Source of the DNA: Flavobacteriaceae bacterium GSB9
GTDB taxonomy: Bacteria; Bacteroidota; Bacteroidia; Flavobacteriales; Flavobacteriaceae
Assembly (NCBI GenBank): GCA_022749295.1
Contig: CP062007.1
Coordinates: 1,116,001-1,180,000 of the forward strand
Length of the DNA stretch: 64,000 bases
Direction: 5' to 3'
A program made the translations under genes and the position numbers. Under the pieces are notes generated by a model that saw only the letters and a list, made by a program, of their open reading frames with translations, had not been told where the DNA came from and did no database searches. Below are positions 18,665 through 27,223 of this stretch, one piece after another. Numbering within the stretch: position 1 is the stretch's first letter; every line of letters begins with the position of its first letter.

Positions 18665-20059
18665 TTATTGTACAGCTTCTTCTTTATTTCCTATTTTAAA
18701 ACTGTTGATGTATCCAATTGGGTCTTTGGCATCGTATGTAGTGCCGTCTATAAAATCTGATGTTGGTGCTTTGTAGCCATCAGTCGTTGGAATATCTTCT
18801 TGAGGGATGTGCCCTTCTTCAACTAAAAGCTTAGCTGCTTTTTTCCAAATATCTGGACGGTATATGTCCTTAATAGTTTCTGAATACCACTCCGCTGGCT
18901 TAGAGTCTGGAATTTGCCCCCACCTTCTCATTTGGGTTAAGAACCAAATACCGTCTGAATAGAATGGATATGTGGCATTGTACTTGTAAAACACATTGAA
19001 ATCAGGCATTTCTCTTTTATCACCTTTTTCAAATTCGAAGGTTCCCGTCATAGAGTTGGCCAATACCGCTTCATCGGCACCAACGTATTGAGACATTGAC
19101 AATATTTTTACAGCCTCTGGTCTGTTTGATGGTTCATCCAACCATTTACCTGCTCTAATCAATGCTTTAGTAACAGCGATAGCTGTATTTGGGTTTTCTT
19201 CAACAAATTTTTTGGTCATTACAAATACTTTTTCCGGATTATTTTTCCAGATATCGTAGTTTGTGGTTACCGGCACTCCAATACCTTTAAATACGGCTTG
19301 TTGGTTCCATGGCTCACCCACACAATAACCATAAATAGTACCTGCTTCAAGTGTTGCTGGCATTTGTGGCGGAGGCGTTACAGACAGTAAAACTTCAGCA
19401 TCGATTTGCCCCTGTACGTTTTCAGCAGTATACATACCTGGGTGGATGCCTGCAGCTGCCAACCAATATCTTATTTCGTAGTTGTGCGTAGATACCGGAA
19501 ACACCATTCCCATTTTGAAGGCTTTACCGCTAGTTTTATATTCATTAATTACAGGCTTTAAAGCATCTGCTTTAATGGGGTGAATGGGTTTTCCATCTTC
19601 ATCGGCAGGCACGTTAGGCTTCATTTTAGACCAAACGTCGTTAGAAACGGTAATACCATTTCCGTTTAGGTCCATTGAAAACGGTGTAACCAATTGGGCT
19701 TGGCGACCAAAACCAGCACCAGCCGCAATGGGTTGGCCAGCCAACATGTGCGAACCATCCAACTGACCATCAATTACACGATCTAATACGTTTTTCCAAT
19801 TCGATTGCGCTTCAACAGAAACAAACAAGCCTTCATCTTCAAAAAAACCTTTTTCTTTTGCAATGGCCAAAGGCGCCATATCGGTTAATTTGATAAAACC
19901 GAAAGTTAATTGTGGCTTTTCAATATCCAATGTTTTTGTTTTTGAAGTTTCAGCCACAACAGTTTCTGCTATGTCTTTCTTTTCCTTCTTACCACCACAC
20001 GCAAATAGCAATATGGCTACCGGTAAAATTAAAGTTGTTCTTTTTAGTAGAGATTTCAT
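18665..20059 (-). CDS. nrtA: Nitrate-binding lipoprotein (NrtA/CmpA-like)
   Basis: 464 residues. The lipoprotein signal ends in LFAC (Cys21). The mature protein follows the NrtA/CmpA fold: [81 protein letters not shown]. These match the anion-binding pocket region of nitrate and bicarbonate receptors. The presence of nitrate reductase genes favours nitrate. It is the first gene of the importer operon, with an AAGTA-type palindrome just upstream. Confidence 0.9.
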   Translation of the reverse strand: MKSLLKRTTLILPVAILLFACGGKKEKKDIAETVVAETSKTKTLDIEKPQLTFGFIKLTDMAPLAIAKEKGFFEDEGLFVSVEAQSNWKNVLDRVIDGQLDGSHMLAGQPIAAGAGFGRQAQLVTPFSMDLNGNGITVSNDVWSKMKPNVPADEDGKPIHPIKADALKPVINEYKTSGKAFKMGMVFPVSTHNYEIRYWLAAAGIHPGMYTAENVQGQIDAEVLLSVTPPPQMPATLEAGTIYGYCVGEPWNQQAVFKGIGVPVTTNYDIWKNNPEKVFVMTKKFVEENPNTAIAVTKALIRAGKWLDEPSNRPEAVKILSMSQYVGADEAVLANSMTGTFEFEKGDKREMPDFNVFYKYNATYPFYSDGIWFLTQMRRWGQIPDSKPAEWYSETIKDIYRPDIWKKAAKLLVEEGHIPQEDIPTTDGYKAPTSDFIDGTTYDAKDPIGYINSFKIGNKEEAVQ

Positions 20060-20082
20060 AATTATCGTTTTTTGTTTTAATT

Positions 20083-20096
20083 ACGTAGTAATACTT
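20083..20096 (-). promoter_or_regulatory. AAGTA-N4-TACTT palindrome ahead of nrtA (one mismatch)
   Basis: ACGTA-GTAA-TACTT lies 23 bases before the nrtA start. It shares arm sequence and spacing with five other sites in the window. About 250 bases further up a separate palindrome ACTACGTAGT occurs at 20349-20358. The 290-base gap has no other feature. Confidence 0.5.
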
Positions 20097-20388
20097 ATTT
20101 TTTGACAAAGATATACGTAGACGACCTTCTGTTCTATGACATTACCCATGTACACACGTCTTTTTACAACACAAGTAAACCTGCTAAAAAACATAAAAAC
20201 TACACAAAATACTTGTTTACAGCAACTTAAAACACTTATTTATAGTATTTTAAACTACTTAAACAGGCAAAAAACTACTTAGATTTATAACTATTATTGG
20301 AAAATAATGAGGTATTAACAAAAATTCCTTTGTAACTACGCTGGAATTACTACGTAGTTTACTAAGGAACAACACTAGGAGAGTTAGT

Positions 20389-21096
20389 TTAATCTTCCAA
20401 CGTCTTTAGCCACTCGTCTTGAGATAAGGCTATGTACTTCTTTTCATTTCCGTAAGGGTCTTCACCTCCGTCAAAATAATTTTGAATTACACGCATGGGT
20501 ATAGTATCCGCCATTTTATTCGGAACCTTATATTTATGGTTACCGTGGAAATCGTGGCACTGAATGCAGGTAAACCATTCTTCTTTTGCAATTAAGTCTT
20601 TATGGGATATATCCAATGGATCGCCCTCCACCTCCAAATCCTGATGGCAATTCATACAGTAATTAATGGAGGCCACAGAAACGCGTTCTTCCTGATGTTC
20701 GGTATGGCAGGTAATACATGTGGTAGCATCAATATGCTGTACAGCCTCTTTAAAGCGTGGCTCCGAAAAACGATACGTAGGGTGCCGATCGTTTGGACGG
20801 TCGTGGCATTGCAAACAATTGTCTACAGTAACATCTTGGGTCCCAAAATCCACCCCGTGTTCTCGCATTCCGACAGCATGCGAAATATTAGATTGCACCT
20901 GCTGAACCAAATTACCCTTGGCATCGGCATGACAAGCAAAACACGACAAATCTTGGTGGCCAGTGTTCATTGGTCCGATGGAAACATATTGCTCTGTGGC
21001 ATCCCATGTTAATACATAAAACAGGGAAACGCCCAGAAAAACACCTATCAAACCACCCCAAAACTGCCTTTTACGTAACGGACTAACTTTAAACAT
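20389..21096 (-). CDS. Membrane-anchored pentahaem cytochrome c
   Basis: 235 residues. One N-terminal membrane segment (about 13-31) anchors a periplasmic domain with five CxxCH motifs: CFACH (52-56), CLQCH (94-98), CITCH (127-131), CMNCH (147-151) and CIQCH (177-181). The spacing resembles NapC/NrfH-type and cytochrome c3-like folds, but it is not a standard four-haem NapC. It is the last gene of the globin operon, following the flavin reductase by 12 bases. A role in carrying electrons into or out of the periplasm is inferred. Partner and reaction are not known. Confidence 0.85.
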   Translation of the reverse strand: MFKVSPLRKRQFWGGLIGVFLGVSLFYVLTWDATEQYVSIGPMNTGHQDLSCFACHADAKGNLVQQVQSNISHAVGMREHGVDFGTQDVTVDNCLQCHDRPNDRHPTYRFSEPRFKEAVQHIDATTCITCHTEHQEERVSVASINYCMNCHQDLEVEGDPLDISHKDLIAKEEWFTCIQCHDFHGNHKYKVPNKMADTIPMRVIQNYFDGGEDPYGNEKKYIALSQDEWLKTLED

Positions 21097-21108
21097 TAAA
21101 ATTGAATC

Positions 21109-22137
21109 TTAAATTTCTAAAACCACTTTTTCACTTACTGGGTAACTAATACAGGTAAGTACCGCACCTTTATCAACTTCAGTTTCAGGAAGAAAATGAC
21201 CTTCCGTCATTTTCACTTCTCCCTCTACACATGTTGCTTTACAAGTTGAACACATGCCAGACCTGCACGAATAGGGTATAACAACATTTTGTGACATGGC
21301 CTCCTGTAAAATAGACTTGTCACCCCGAACCTTTAACTCGTGCTGTTGCCCGTCTAATTTTATAGTAACATCGCTTATTAATTTACCGCCAGTTAATTTT
21401 ACAACGGCCGGCTTGAATACCTCTACCTTAATATTTTCTCGTGCTACGCCACTGTCACAAAGAATACTTTTAACCGTTTCCATATAGCCAAAAGGCCCAC
21501 AAATCATGTAAACATCATCTTTATAGTCCAAATCATGCTTTAGAAAGATTTTATCTACCAACTCCTTGGTTGCTAAACCGGCGTGATAATTATCTTTATT
21601 CGCTTTACCGGACGCGACAATGTGCTCAACAAAACACCTTTCGGGATATGATTTTTCTAAAGATTTAATCTCATCATGAAAAATAATTGAATCCATATTT
21701 TGATTCGCATATACCAATAACACTTTAGAACCAGGCTCTTCAGTTAAAACAGATTTTAAAATAGAAAATACCGGAGTAATCCCACTACCTCCCGCAAACA
21801 GAACGTATTGCTTCGCGGAATTTTTTTCTGGTGCAACGTAAAAAGACCCAGCTGGCCCCTCTACCTTAAGCTTGGCGCCTTTGTTTAAAACATCGTGCAC
21901 ATAATTTGAAACCAAACCGTTTTCAACACGCTTTATGGTTATTTTTAAATCTTTATCGGTGTAAGGATTGCTACTAAATGAATACGCTCTTTTGTGAACT
22001 ACCTTATCTATAGTAACATGAATGGTTATAAACTGACCCGGTTTGTATTTTATTTTCCTAAATAAATTTCCATTCTTAAAACAGATACTTACTGCATCCT
22101 TGGTTTCCTCTATAATCTCCTTAATCTCTAACTTCAT
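21109..22137 (-). CDS. FAD/NAD(P)H reductase with C-terminal 2Fe-2S domain (PaaE-like)
   Basis: 342 residues. Order: ferredoxin-reductase FAD domain with RAYSFSSNP near 50, NAD(P)-binding domain with LFAGGSGITPVFSIL near 115, and a C-terminal plant-type ferredoxin domain with YSCRSGMCSTCKATC and a distant Cys in LTCISYP giving the C-x4-C-x2-C...C ligand set. Such proteins move electrons from NAD(P)H through flavin to a 2Fe-2S centre for an oxygenase, globin or other acceptor. The globin three genes upstream and the haem-b-like membrane protein directly upstream are the obvious partners. It is cytoplasmic. Confidence 0.9.
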   Translation of the reverse strand: MKLEIKEIIEETKDAVSICFKNGNLFRKIKYKPGQFITIHVTIDKVVHKRAYSFSSNPYTDKDLKITIKRVENGLVSNYVHDVLNKGAKLKVEGPAGSFYVAPEKNSAKQYVLFAGGSGITPVFSILKSVLTEEPGSKVLLVYANQNMDSIIFHDEIKSLEKSYPERCFVEHIVASGKANKDNYHAGLATKELVDKIFLKHDLDYKDDVYMICGPFGYMETVKSILCDSGVARENIKVEVFKPAVVKLTGGKLISDVTIKLDGQQHELKVRGDKSILQEAMSQNVVIPYSCRSGMCSTCKATCVEGEVKMTEGHFLPETEVDKGAVLTCISYPVSEKVVLEI

Positions 22138-22145
22138 TCATTGAA

Positions 22146-22625
22146 CTATTTATAGTAAAACACCATCGAAACATGAAACACTAACATGATAGTAACGATT
22201 ATTGACAATGCCACATGTGAAATCATCCATCCTTTAAAAAAGGCGTCGCTACTATTTTTCACGACATCTAGGTTGAAATATCCCAATATGGTGTTCGAAA
22301 AAAATATATAAGAAAGCAGCAATAAGTACCCATACCCTAAAGAGATACTGTGTATGTAGAAAAGCAGCGGACTGAGCGCTCCCACCCATTTGTGAATGGT
22401 TTGCATAGACATGGCGTGTTTTCTAAACTTTTTGAGCACTCTAGTAAGCGTTAGCACCCATTGGAAAACAATAAACAATGCCAGCCCTAACCCCGACCAA
22501 CGTTTATACATTTCTTCCTGCTGTAGCTGAAACAGCCAGTCCCATTGAAGGGTTAAAAAAAACTGTAAAAAGAACGCCGAAAGCAATATCAATCCAACAA
22601 GTGAAGACTTATTATTGATTATCAT
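22146..22625 (-). CDS. Four-helix membrane protein, probably haem b-binding
   Basis: 159 residues with four membrane helices (about 10-27, 45-62, 80-115 in one or two parts, 130-155). Histidines sit at helix positions in HKWVG, LFYIHSIS, MISHVALS and VFHVSM, suggesting two histidine pairs as in cytochrome b561 or ferric-reductase-like domains. No named family was recognised with certainty. It lies eight bases before the flavin reductase gene, so it may accept electrons from that protein and pass them across the membrane to the pentahaem cytochrome. That is inference. Confidence 0.7.
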   Translation of the reverse strand: MIINNKSSLVGLILLSAFFLQFFLTLQWDWLFQLQQEEMYKRWSGLGLALFIVFQWVLTLTRVLKKFRKHAMSMQTIHKWVGALSPLLFYIHSISLGYGYLLLLSYIFFSNTILGYFNLDVVKNSSDAFFKGWMISHVALSIIVTIMLVFHVSMVFYYK

Positions 22626-22712
22626 AAATATTTTAAGATTTCTTTTTTGAAGGTTTGGTTTTAAACCGGAATTGTATTCATGATTCCTTTAAGGTCAAAC
22701 ATCGAAACACCA

Positions 22713-23525
22713 CTATTTTGTGGCCACCAAGTGCTTCATGGTTTCATAAGACGACAGTTTCTTTACGCTATCAAGAAAGACTTCGGCCGTTGGCAAATAC
22801 TTACCCTCTTCTGGCCACTTATCGCCCACAACCGGTTTTTCACTTTCCTCGAATTTCGACACTTCATCTAAATATTCCATATAAATATCTACCGTCCCTT
22901 TTGCATAAGAACTTAAAACAGCGACGGTCTCTTTATAAGTCAATGAATCTTTTGGGTATTGCCAGGTAGTAGCTCCCATAACGTCGCCCAATTTCCAATC
23001 AGACTTAGTTGTTTGCGGATGCTTATTATGGCAAGACACGCATGCCCCAGCACTAGCTAAATCGGCAAACATAGCCGTGTGCAGTTTTTGGTCTTCATCA
23101 TAAAAATACTGTGGTTTTTGGTCTTTTTTAATCTGCTTGAACAAGTCAGCCTGTTTTCCTTCAAATTTATTGGCTGCATTTACTGGAAAATCAGAACCCA
23201 AATATAAACCTAGTGGCACTGGGCTTTTTCTAATACTTGTCGCAACCCCTCTTAAAAATAAAGCCGGCAAAGGTCCCGCCTCAACATCGTCCTTCCTCCA
23301 GTCTTCGTCAAACTTCATGCCTTGTGCTTTTCCTTTTCCAACAATGGCCTTGGTATATAGAGTTCTGGTGACGTCATTTTCTTTGGCTACCATTTCTAAA
23401 ACTTCTTCCACAGAAAACACTTTCTCAGCTGTATTGGCTTCCGATTTTTCCTCCGGAACACCTCCGCATGAGTTTAAAATAATTGAACTTAACGCTATGA
23501 TAGATAAATTGTAAAAATATTTCAT
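22713..23525 (-). CDS. DUF3365 (Tll0287-like) haem-binding lipoprotein
   Basis: 270 residues. A lipoprotein signal ends in LNSC (Cys near 20). The mature part is a Tll0287-like/DUF3365 domain with LFLRGVATSIRKSPVPLGLYLGS, FKQIKKDQKPQYFYDEDQ and one haem motif CVSCHNKHP. This PAS-like domain binds c-type haem in the periplasm and is usually seen in redox or gas sensors. Here it stands as a separate protein in the globin operon, 20 bases after the globin stop. A sensor or electron-carrier role is possible. Confidence 0.85.
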   Translation of the reverse strand: MKYFYNLSIIALSSIILNSCGGVPEEKSEANTAEKVFSVEEVLEMVAKENDVTRTLYTKAIVGKGKAQGMKFDEDWRKDDVEAGPLPALFLRGVATSIRKSPVPLGLYLGSDFPVNAANKFEGKQADLFKQIKKDQKPQYFYDEDQKLHTAMFADLASAGACVSCHNKHPQTTKSDWKLGDVMGATTWQYPKDSLTYKETVAVLSSYAKGTVDIYMEYLDEVSKFEESEKPVVGDKWPEEGKYLPTAEVFLDSVKKLSSYETMKHLVATK

Positions 23526-23545
23526 TGTAATTGCAGTTTTAATTA

Positions 23546-23959
23546 TTAATAAGACGCCTTTATCATTACTCCAGACATTACTCCATAAACATCAATCCAG
23601 GCTCCTTTCACTTCTGGCGTAAAATCTTCGCCTAAACCCGCTTCAAGTGTTCCAATCAATGCAGCCCCAACAGTATCGTAATGGGAAGGTTCAACCTTAT
23701 AAGCCACATGGCGTTTTCCCAAATCCTGCAATACGGGTATTAGCGCATCCAAATTACTCAACCCAGCAACTGCAGCCGCCAACATGGTCATGAGTTTATT
23801 ACCCTGGGTTTTCATAGCTTCATCTCCTGTTGGAAATAAAGGTTTCAATTTAGGGTCCAATTCAAACAACTTGGAATAAAATATTTGTGCCGCTGTAGGC
23901 GCAATAGGCTTAACTTTTTCGAACGAATCTTGTACTAAGGCAATTGTTTTCTGCTCCAT
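23546..23959 (-). CDS. Single-domain bacterial globin (Vitreoscilla haemoglobin-like)
   Basis: 137 residues, full globin length. Proximal histidine His84 in GKRHVAYKV, distal Tyr28 (B10) in IFYSKLFELDP, Phe42 (CD1) in PLFPTG and Gln52 (E7) in KTQGNKLM match flavohaemoglobin and Vitreoscilla-type globins rather than truncated globins. It lacks the fused reductase domain of flavohaemoglobins, but a reductase is encoded three genes downstream. NO dioxygenation or O2/NO handling during nitrate metabolism is likely by family. It is the first gene of the operon and carries an exact AAGTA palindrome 38 bases before its start. Confidence 0.92.
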   Translation of the reverse strand: MEQKTIALVQDSFEKVKPIAPTAAQIFYSKLFELDPKLKPLFPTGDEAMKTQGNKLMTMLAAAVAGLSNLDALIPVLQDLGKRHVAYKVEPSHYDTVGAALIGTLEAGLGEDFTPEVKGAWIDVYGVMSGVMIKASY

Positions 23960-23997
23960 AGGTTTTATGTATTAAATTTATGCTTTCTTTTTTAATT

Positions 23998-24011
23998 AAG
24001 TATTAATACTT
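23998..24011 (-). promoter_or_regulatory. AAGTATTAATACTT operator ahead of the globin operon
   Basis: A perfect 14-base palindrome. Its right flank makes TACTTAT, which fits the NarL heptamer consensus TACYYMT. See the findings for the full set. Confidence 0.65.
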
Positions 24012-24160
24012 ATTGTGGAGACAAAATTAAAAGATGCACAACTAACTAAGTATGAAATAAGATAGCCCGAAATAATCTTTTTGCACACACTAAATTCTGC
24101 CAAAACACAGGTTTTACATATAAACAAATGTTTATCAGGGTACTAAAATTTTATTGCAAC

Positions 24161-24188
24161 AAAAAAACCATACGTAGAATACGTATGG
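24161..24188 (-). terminator. Terminator after the Crp/Fnr gene
   Basis: CCATACGTA-GAA-TACGTATGG is a perfect nine-pair hairpin. On the minus strand it is followed by TTTTTTTGTTGC, 40 bases after the regulator stop, and separates it from the globin promoter. Confidence 0.85.
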
Positions 24189-24227
24189 CTTAAAGAAAAA
24201 TTAACTTAAAAAAGAAGTTTAAGCGGG

Positions 24228-24986
24228 CTAACTATCTAAAAAAAAGTTATGCTCACTAATTTCATTCTTAAGAAGTTGAATGTCGTTAATACCTATTTTT
24301 TTTCCTTTTGTTACAATGAGTTTTTCCTTTTTAAGTGCCGAAAACATTCTGATGACCTGCTCTTCTGTAGTACCGGCATATTCGGCATATTCACGTCGGC
24401 TTAAAGGAACATCCAAAAAACCTTTATTGCTTCCAAACTTTCTATTAATGTACAATAACGTGTCGATAACACGCTCACGTACCGCCATTTGGGAAATTGA
24501 CTTTACTTTTGATTCACTCTTATTCAATTCATTAGCATAAAATAGCATCAAATCGTACGCAAATTTCGGGTTGTTTTGAAGGGCGTTTTGAAGATAAGCC
24601 TTCGAAAAATAGCACAATACGCTATCCTCGAGTGCCACAGCACCTATAGAGTAACATTCTTCGGTACCGAAACCGCGATGCCCAATAATTTCGCCTTCTT
24701 TGGCAAAACGAACAATCTGCTCTCTACCATTTATCCCAGTCCGAAACACCTTAACCTTTCCTTTTAACACAAAGAACAATCCGTTTACGGGAGCACCTTC
24801 CATAATAAACTGTTGTCCTTTTTTGCATCGCAAATTGTTTTTTTCTACGTTTAAACCGCTTTCTTCCAACGAAGCTAAGTTTCTTTTTATAAGACAATTA
24901 TTGTTTTCACAAACATCGCAAGTCACCTCCAGAGAATTTCGCTTTCTGGTGGATGAAGAAACGGTATGTAAACGGCTTGCTTGCAA
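24228..24986 (-). CDS. Crp/Fnr-family regulator with an N-terminal cysteine cluster
   Basis: 252 residues. An N-terminal motif CDVCENNNC (Cys23, 26, 31) with a further Cys54 resembles the cysteine set that binds 4Fe-4S in FNR. It is followed by a cyclic-nucleotide-binding-like beta roll (KKGQQFIMEGAPVNGLFFVLKGKVKVF) and a winged helix with recognition segment LSRREYAEYAGTTEEQVIRMFSALKKE. It may sense O2 or NO. It lies between the globin operon and the nap operon, ends with its own terminator, and has an exact AAGTA palindrome 28 bases before its start. Autoregulation is therefore likely. Confidence 0.9.
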   Translation of the reverse strand: MQASRLHTVSSSTRKRNSLEVTCDVCENNNCLIKRNLASLEESGLNVEKNNLRCKKGQQFIMEGAPVNGLFFVLKGKVKVFRTGINGREQIVRFAKEGEIIGHRGFGTEECYSIGAVALEDSVLCYFSKAYLQNALQNNPKFAYDLMLFYANELNKSESKVKSISQMAVRERVIDTLLYINRKFGSNKGFLDVPLSRREYAEYAGTTEEQVIRMFSALKKEKLIVTKGKKIGINDIQLLKNEISEHNFFLDS

Positions 24987-25014
24987 TTAAAGAAATATTA
25001 CCTGCAGCAAATAT

Positions 25015-25028
25015 AAGTATTAATACTT
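25015..25028 (-). promoter_or_regulatory. AAGTATTAATACTT operator ahead of the Crp/Fnr gene
   Basis: Perfect palindrome identical to the globin site, flanked on the left by AT to give ATAAGTA. A further half-site TACTTAT lies at 25045-25051. The rest of 25029-25187 shows nothing assignable. Confidence 0.6.
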
Positions 25029-25187
25029 AATTCAAAGAAACAAATACTTATTTTTAGTAGCTTCACAAAATAAGCATCATATAATTTGTAGAATCTAAAT
25101 TTTACGGCTTATAAATTCCGTTTATAAAAATGCTCCCGAAAATTCAGAAATACCCAATAGAACTAATTATAACACTTGCGAATAAAT

Positions 25188-25328
25188 TTATTTGCTTAAA
25201 GTTTCCGTTAGATTACGTTTTCTAATAAAGGCCACAATCGCCACAAAAACCATAAAAATCATGAGTACATACACAAACGAAGGGATTGGTAACGGGTCTC
25301 CAGCTGCATAACTATGCAACCCTGCCAT
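25188..25328 (-). CDS. Small single-span membrane protein overlapping the NrfH-like gene
   Basis: With ATG at 25328 this frame gives 46 residues: a short LHSYAAGDPLPIPSFVY segment, one hydrophobic helix (VLMIFMVFVAIVAF) and a basic tail RKRN. Its start overlaps the end of the NrfH-like frame by 17 bases. The same frame is open up to 25385, so a frameshifted C-terminal end of the NrfH-like gene is an alternative; AGLHS there faintly resembles the KDGxxHS of NrfH. I do not recognise it. Confidence 0.45.
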   Translation of the reverse strand: MAGLHSYAAGDPLPIPSFVYVLMIFMVFVAIVAFIRKRNLTETLSK

Positions 25329-25617
25329 ATAATAGTTGACGCCAAATGAAGTCATAATTATTAAACACATTATTGTGCGGTACATGGCAGTCGTTACAAT
25401 TCGCCCATTCTCGATGTGAACTGTGCATCCAACTATTGTAAACAGGCGTCATAACGTGGCAATTCACACAAGCTTGCGGATTATCGGACATATACGACAC
25501 CAATTCAGCTTCTTTAGCCATAAAAAAACCTAATCCAGTAATAACAGCAATTAAAAAAACAGCTACAGTTCTCCACCTTGATGTTTTGTCGGGAAGTATG
25601 TTTTTTTGAAGGTTCAC
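25312..25617 (-). CDS. Short NrfH/NapC-like dihaem cytochrome c
   Basis: 101 residues with an N-terminal membrane anchor (about 17-34) and two haem motifs, CVNCHVMTP and CNDCHVPH, in a strongly NrfH-like context (DNPQACVNCHVMTPVYNSW, then SSHREWANCNDCHVPHNN). NrfH proteins normally have four haems and 150-180 residues. Here the frame stops after the second haem at LLYGRVA. Either it is a genuinely short quinol-oxidising protein or a frameshift has cut it. No nrfA is present. It follows the NrfD gene by 147 bases and probably closes the nap operon. Confidence 0.7.
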   Translation of the reverse strand: MNLQKNILPDKTSRWRTVAVFLIAVITGLGFFMAKEAELVSYMSDNPQACVNCHVMTPVYNSWMHSSHREWANCNDCHVPHNNVFNNYDFIWRQLLYGRVA

Positions 25618-25764
25618 AATTTATATTATTTAATATATTCCTATCACTTGCAATATTTCAAGGCTCGACCGCAAACAAAAATCCAGTATTTTTACTTTAA
25701 AAATGCTGATATTTATCATTTTTTAAAGATAAAAAAATCACCTTTCCTTAATGTTATGCACACA

Positions 25765-26994
25765 TTAAACTTTGTTATTTTTCTTATATTTTATTGCCCC
25801 CAATTCAATGCCAATAGCCGTTTTAGCTAAAATAGTAAACACCAAAGCCCCTAATGCCCAAATGCCCAAAGTCACACCAATTTCAATTGATGTAGGCGTG
25901 TATTCGGCAATTTTACCATAAGGCCCTGGGATAAACCCAGGAACAATTAGTCCGAAACCTTTCTCAATCCAAATAGCCACGAACAAAATAAAACAAGCAA
26001 AGAAAAGCACTTTAAAATTGTTACGCAGTTTATGAAAAGTTAACAAAACTGTCGCTAAAACATTCAAAGGAATGGCAGTCCAAATCCAAGGTAATAAAGC
26101 GTCTTTTCCGTGAAGCCCAAAAAATAGATAGTAAGCACTTTCACTGTGATGGGTGGGAGCATAAAACTCCTTAAACAATTCAGAAATAAGCATAATCAAA
26201 TTAATCTGTGCCGCTACGGTCACCACCATGGCTATTTTCTTTATGGTCTTATCTTCAATTTTAAACGCCGTGAAATTTCTTATAATGGCTAAAACCAAAA
26301 TTATCAACGCGGGACCTGCCGCAAAGGCCGAAGCTAAAAACCGAGGGCCCAAAAGCGCATTGTTCCAAAACGGACGAGCTTGTAACCCTTGATACAAAAA
26401 CGCCGTTACCAAGTGGATACCAACCGCCCAAAATACCGATAAAATAGCACCAGGCACATATACACCAGATTTGGCTTCCTTGCCTTGATAGTGTCTAAAC
26501 AGAATATAAAACGGGATAGTAATATTTAGAAATAGGTAGCCATTAAGCACAATAACATCCCAGGTTAACATCGAATTCGGGAAATTAAATACTCCAACAC
26601 CTGGAATCATGTGCCACAACACCGACGGTCCTCCCATATCGGCTACCACAAAAGCCAAACACATAATTAATGCCGCAACAGCTAATCCCTCTCCGATTAA
26701 AACGGCTTGCTTAAAATCAATATCTTTAAGGACATAAGTGGGCATTACCAACATAACAGCGGCAGCTGCCACACCTACCAAAAAGGTAAAATTAGAAATG
26801 TACAAACCCCAACTCACTCTATCGGTCATACCAGTTACACTAAGCCCCTCTTCCAACTGAATGGAATAGCAATACATGCCCACCAACATAATAAAGGTGA
26901 GCGCCCCCATCCAAATATGGTATTTTAAAGACCCACGGGTAACGGTGTCTAAACTATCTTTTACCAAACTTTTAAAAACCTTTAACTGTTTCAT
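25765..26994 (-). CDS. NrfD/PsrC-family membrane subunit
   Basis: 409 residues with about nine or ten membrane helices. NrfD-family features include RVSWGLYISNFTFLVGVAAAA, ADMGGPSVLWHMIPGVGVFNFPNSMLTWDV and SAFAAGPALIILVLAI. These proteins bind quinol in the membrane and pass electrons to a 4Fe-4S subunit. Gene order (nap catalytic subunits, tetrahaem lipoprotein, 4Fe-4S protein, NrfD) suggests it takes the place of NapC or NapGH as quinol dehydrogenase for periplasmic nitrate reduction. Confidence 0.88.
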   Translation of the reverse strand: MKQLKVFKSLVKDSLDTVTRGSLKYHIWMGALTFIMLVGMYCYSIQLEEGLSVTGMTDRVSWGLYISNFTFLVGVAAAAVMLVMPTYVLKDIDFKQAVLIGEGLAVAALIMCLAFVVADMGGPSVLWHMIPGVGVFNFPNSMLTWDVIVLNGYLFLNITIPFYILFRHYQGKEAKSGVYVPGAILSVFWAVGIHLVTAFLYQGLQARPFWNNALLGPRFLASAFAAGPALIILVLAIIRNFTAFKIEDKTIKKIAMVVTVAAQINLIMLISELFKEFYAPTHHSESAYYLFFGLHGKDALLPWIWTAIPLNVLATVLLTFHKLRNNFKVLFFACFILFVAIWIEKGFGLIVPGFIPGPYGKIAEYTPTSIEIGVTLGIWALGALVFTILAKTAIGIELGAIKYKKNNKV

Positions 26995-27003
26995 GTGTTC
27001 GTT

Positions 27004-27108
27004 TTAATTACTTTTAAAAGGCCATATACAACATGCATTTAATCCAACCTTTACTTTTACTAATCGAATTTCATCTATGGGTGTTCCATATAAATTCTTA
27101 TAATCCAT
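27004..27108 (-). CDS. Possible 34-residue peptide in the NrfC-NrfD gap
   Basis: The 229-base gap between the 4Fe-4S and NrfD genes contains one short frame starting MDYKNLYGTPIDEIRLVKV and ending CCIWPFKSN. Composition is plausible for a peptide but there is no homology that I recognise, no signal and no start context. It may be chance or the remnant of a longer gene. Confidence 0.2.
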   Translation of the reverse strand: MDYKNLYGTPIDEIRLVKVKVGLNACCIWPFKSN

Positions 27109-27223
27109 TTCTTTTAGTGCGTTTCCTCTTTATGCATTTTACCTTAAGCTTGCAGTAAGACTATCCACCACAAACACTCACTGCGCTTAGAACTTCCAAC
27201 CCTATAACAAACGCCATACAGCC

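Noticed and set aside
25312-25617. Dissimilatory ammonia-forming nitrite reductase (NrfHA)
   Set aside because: No NrfA-like pentahaem protein with a CxxCK motif is present; the pentahaem protein at 20389 has only CxxCH motifs and no NrfA segments.
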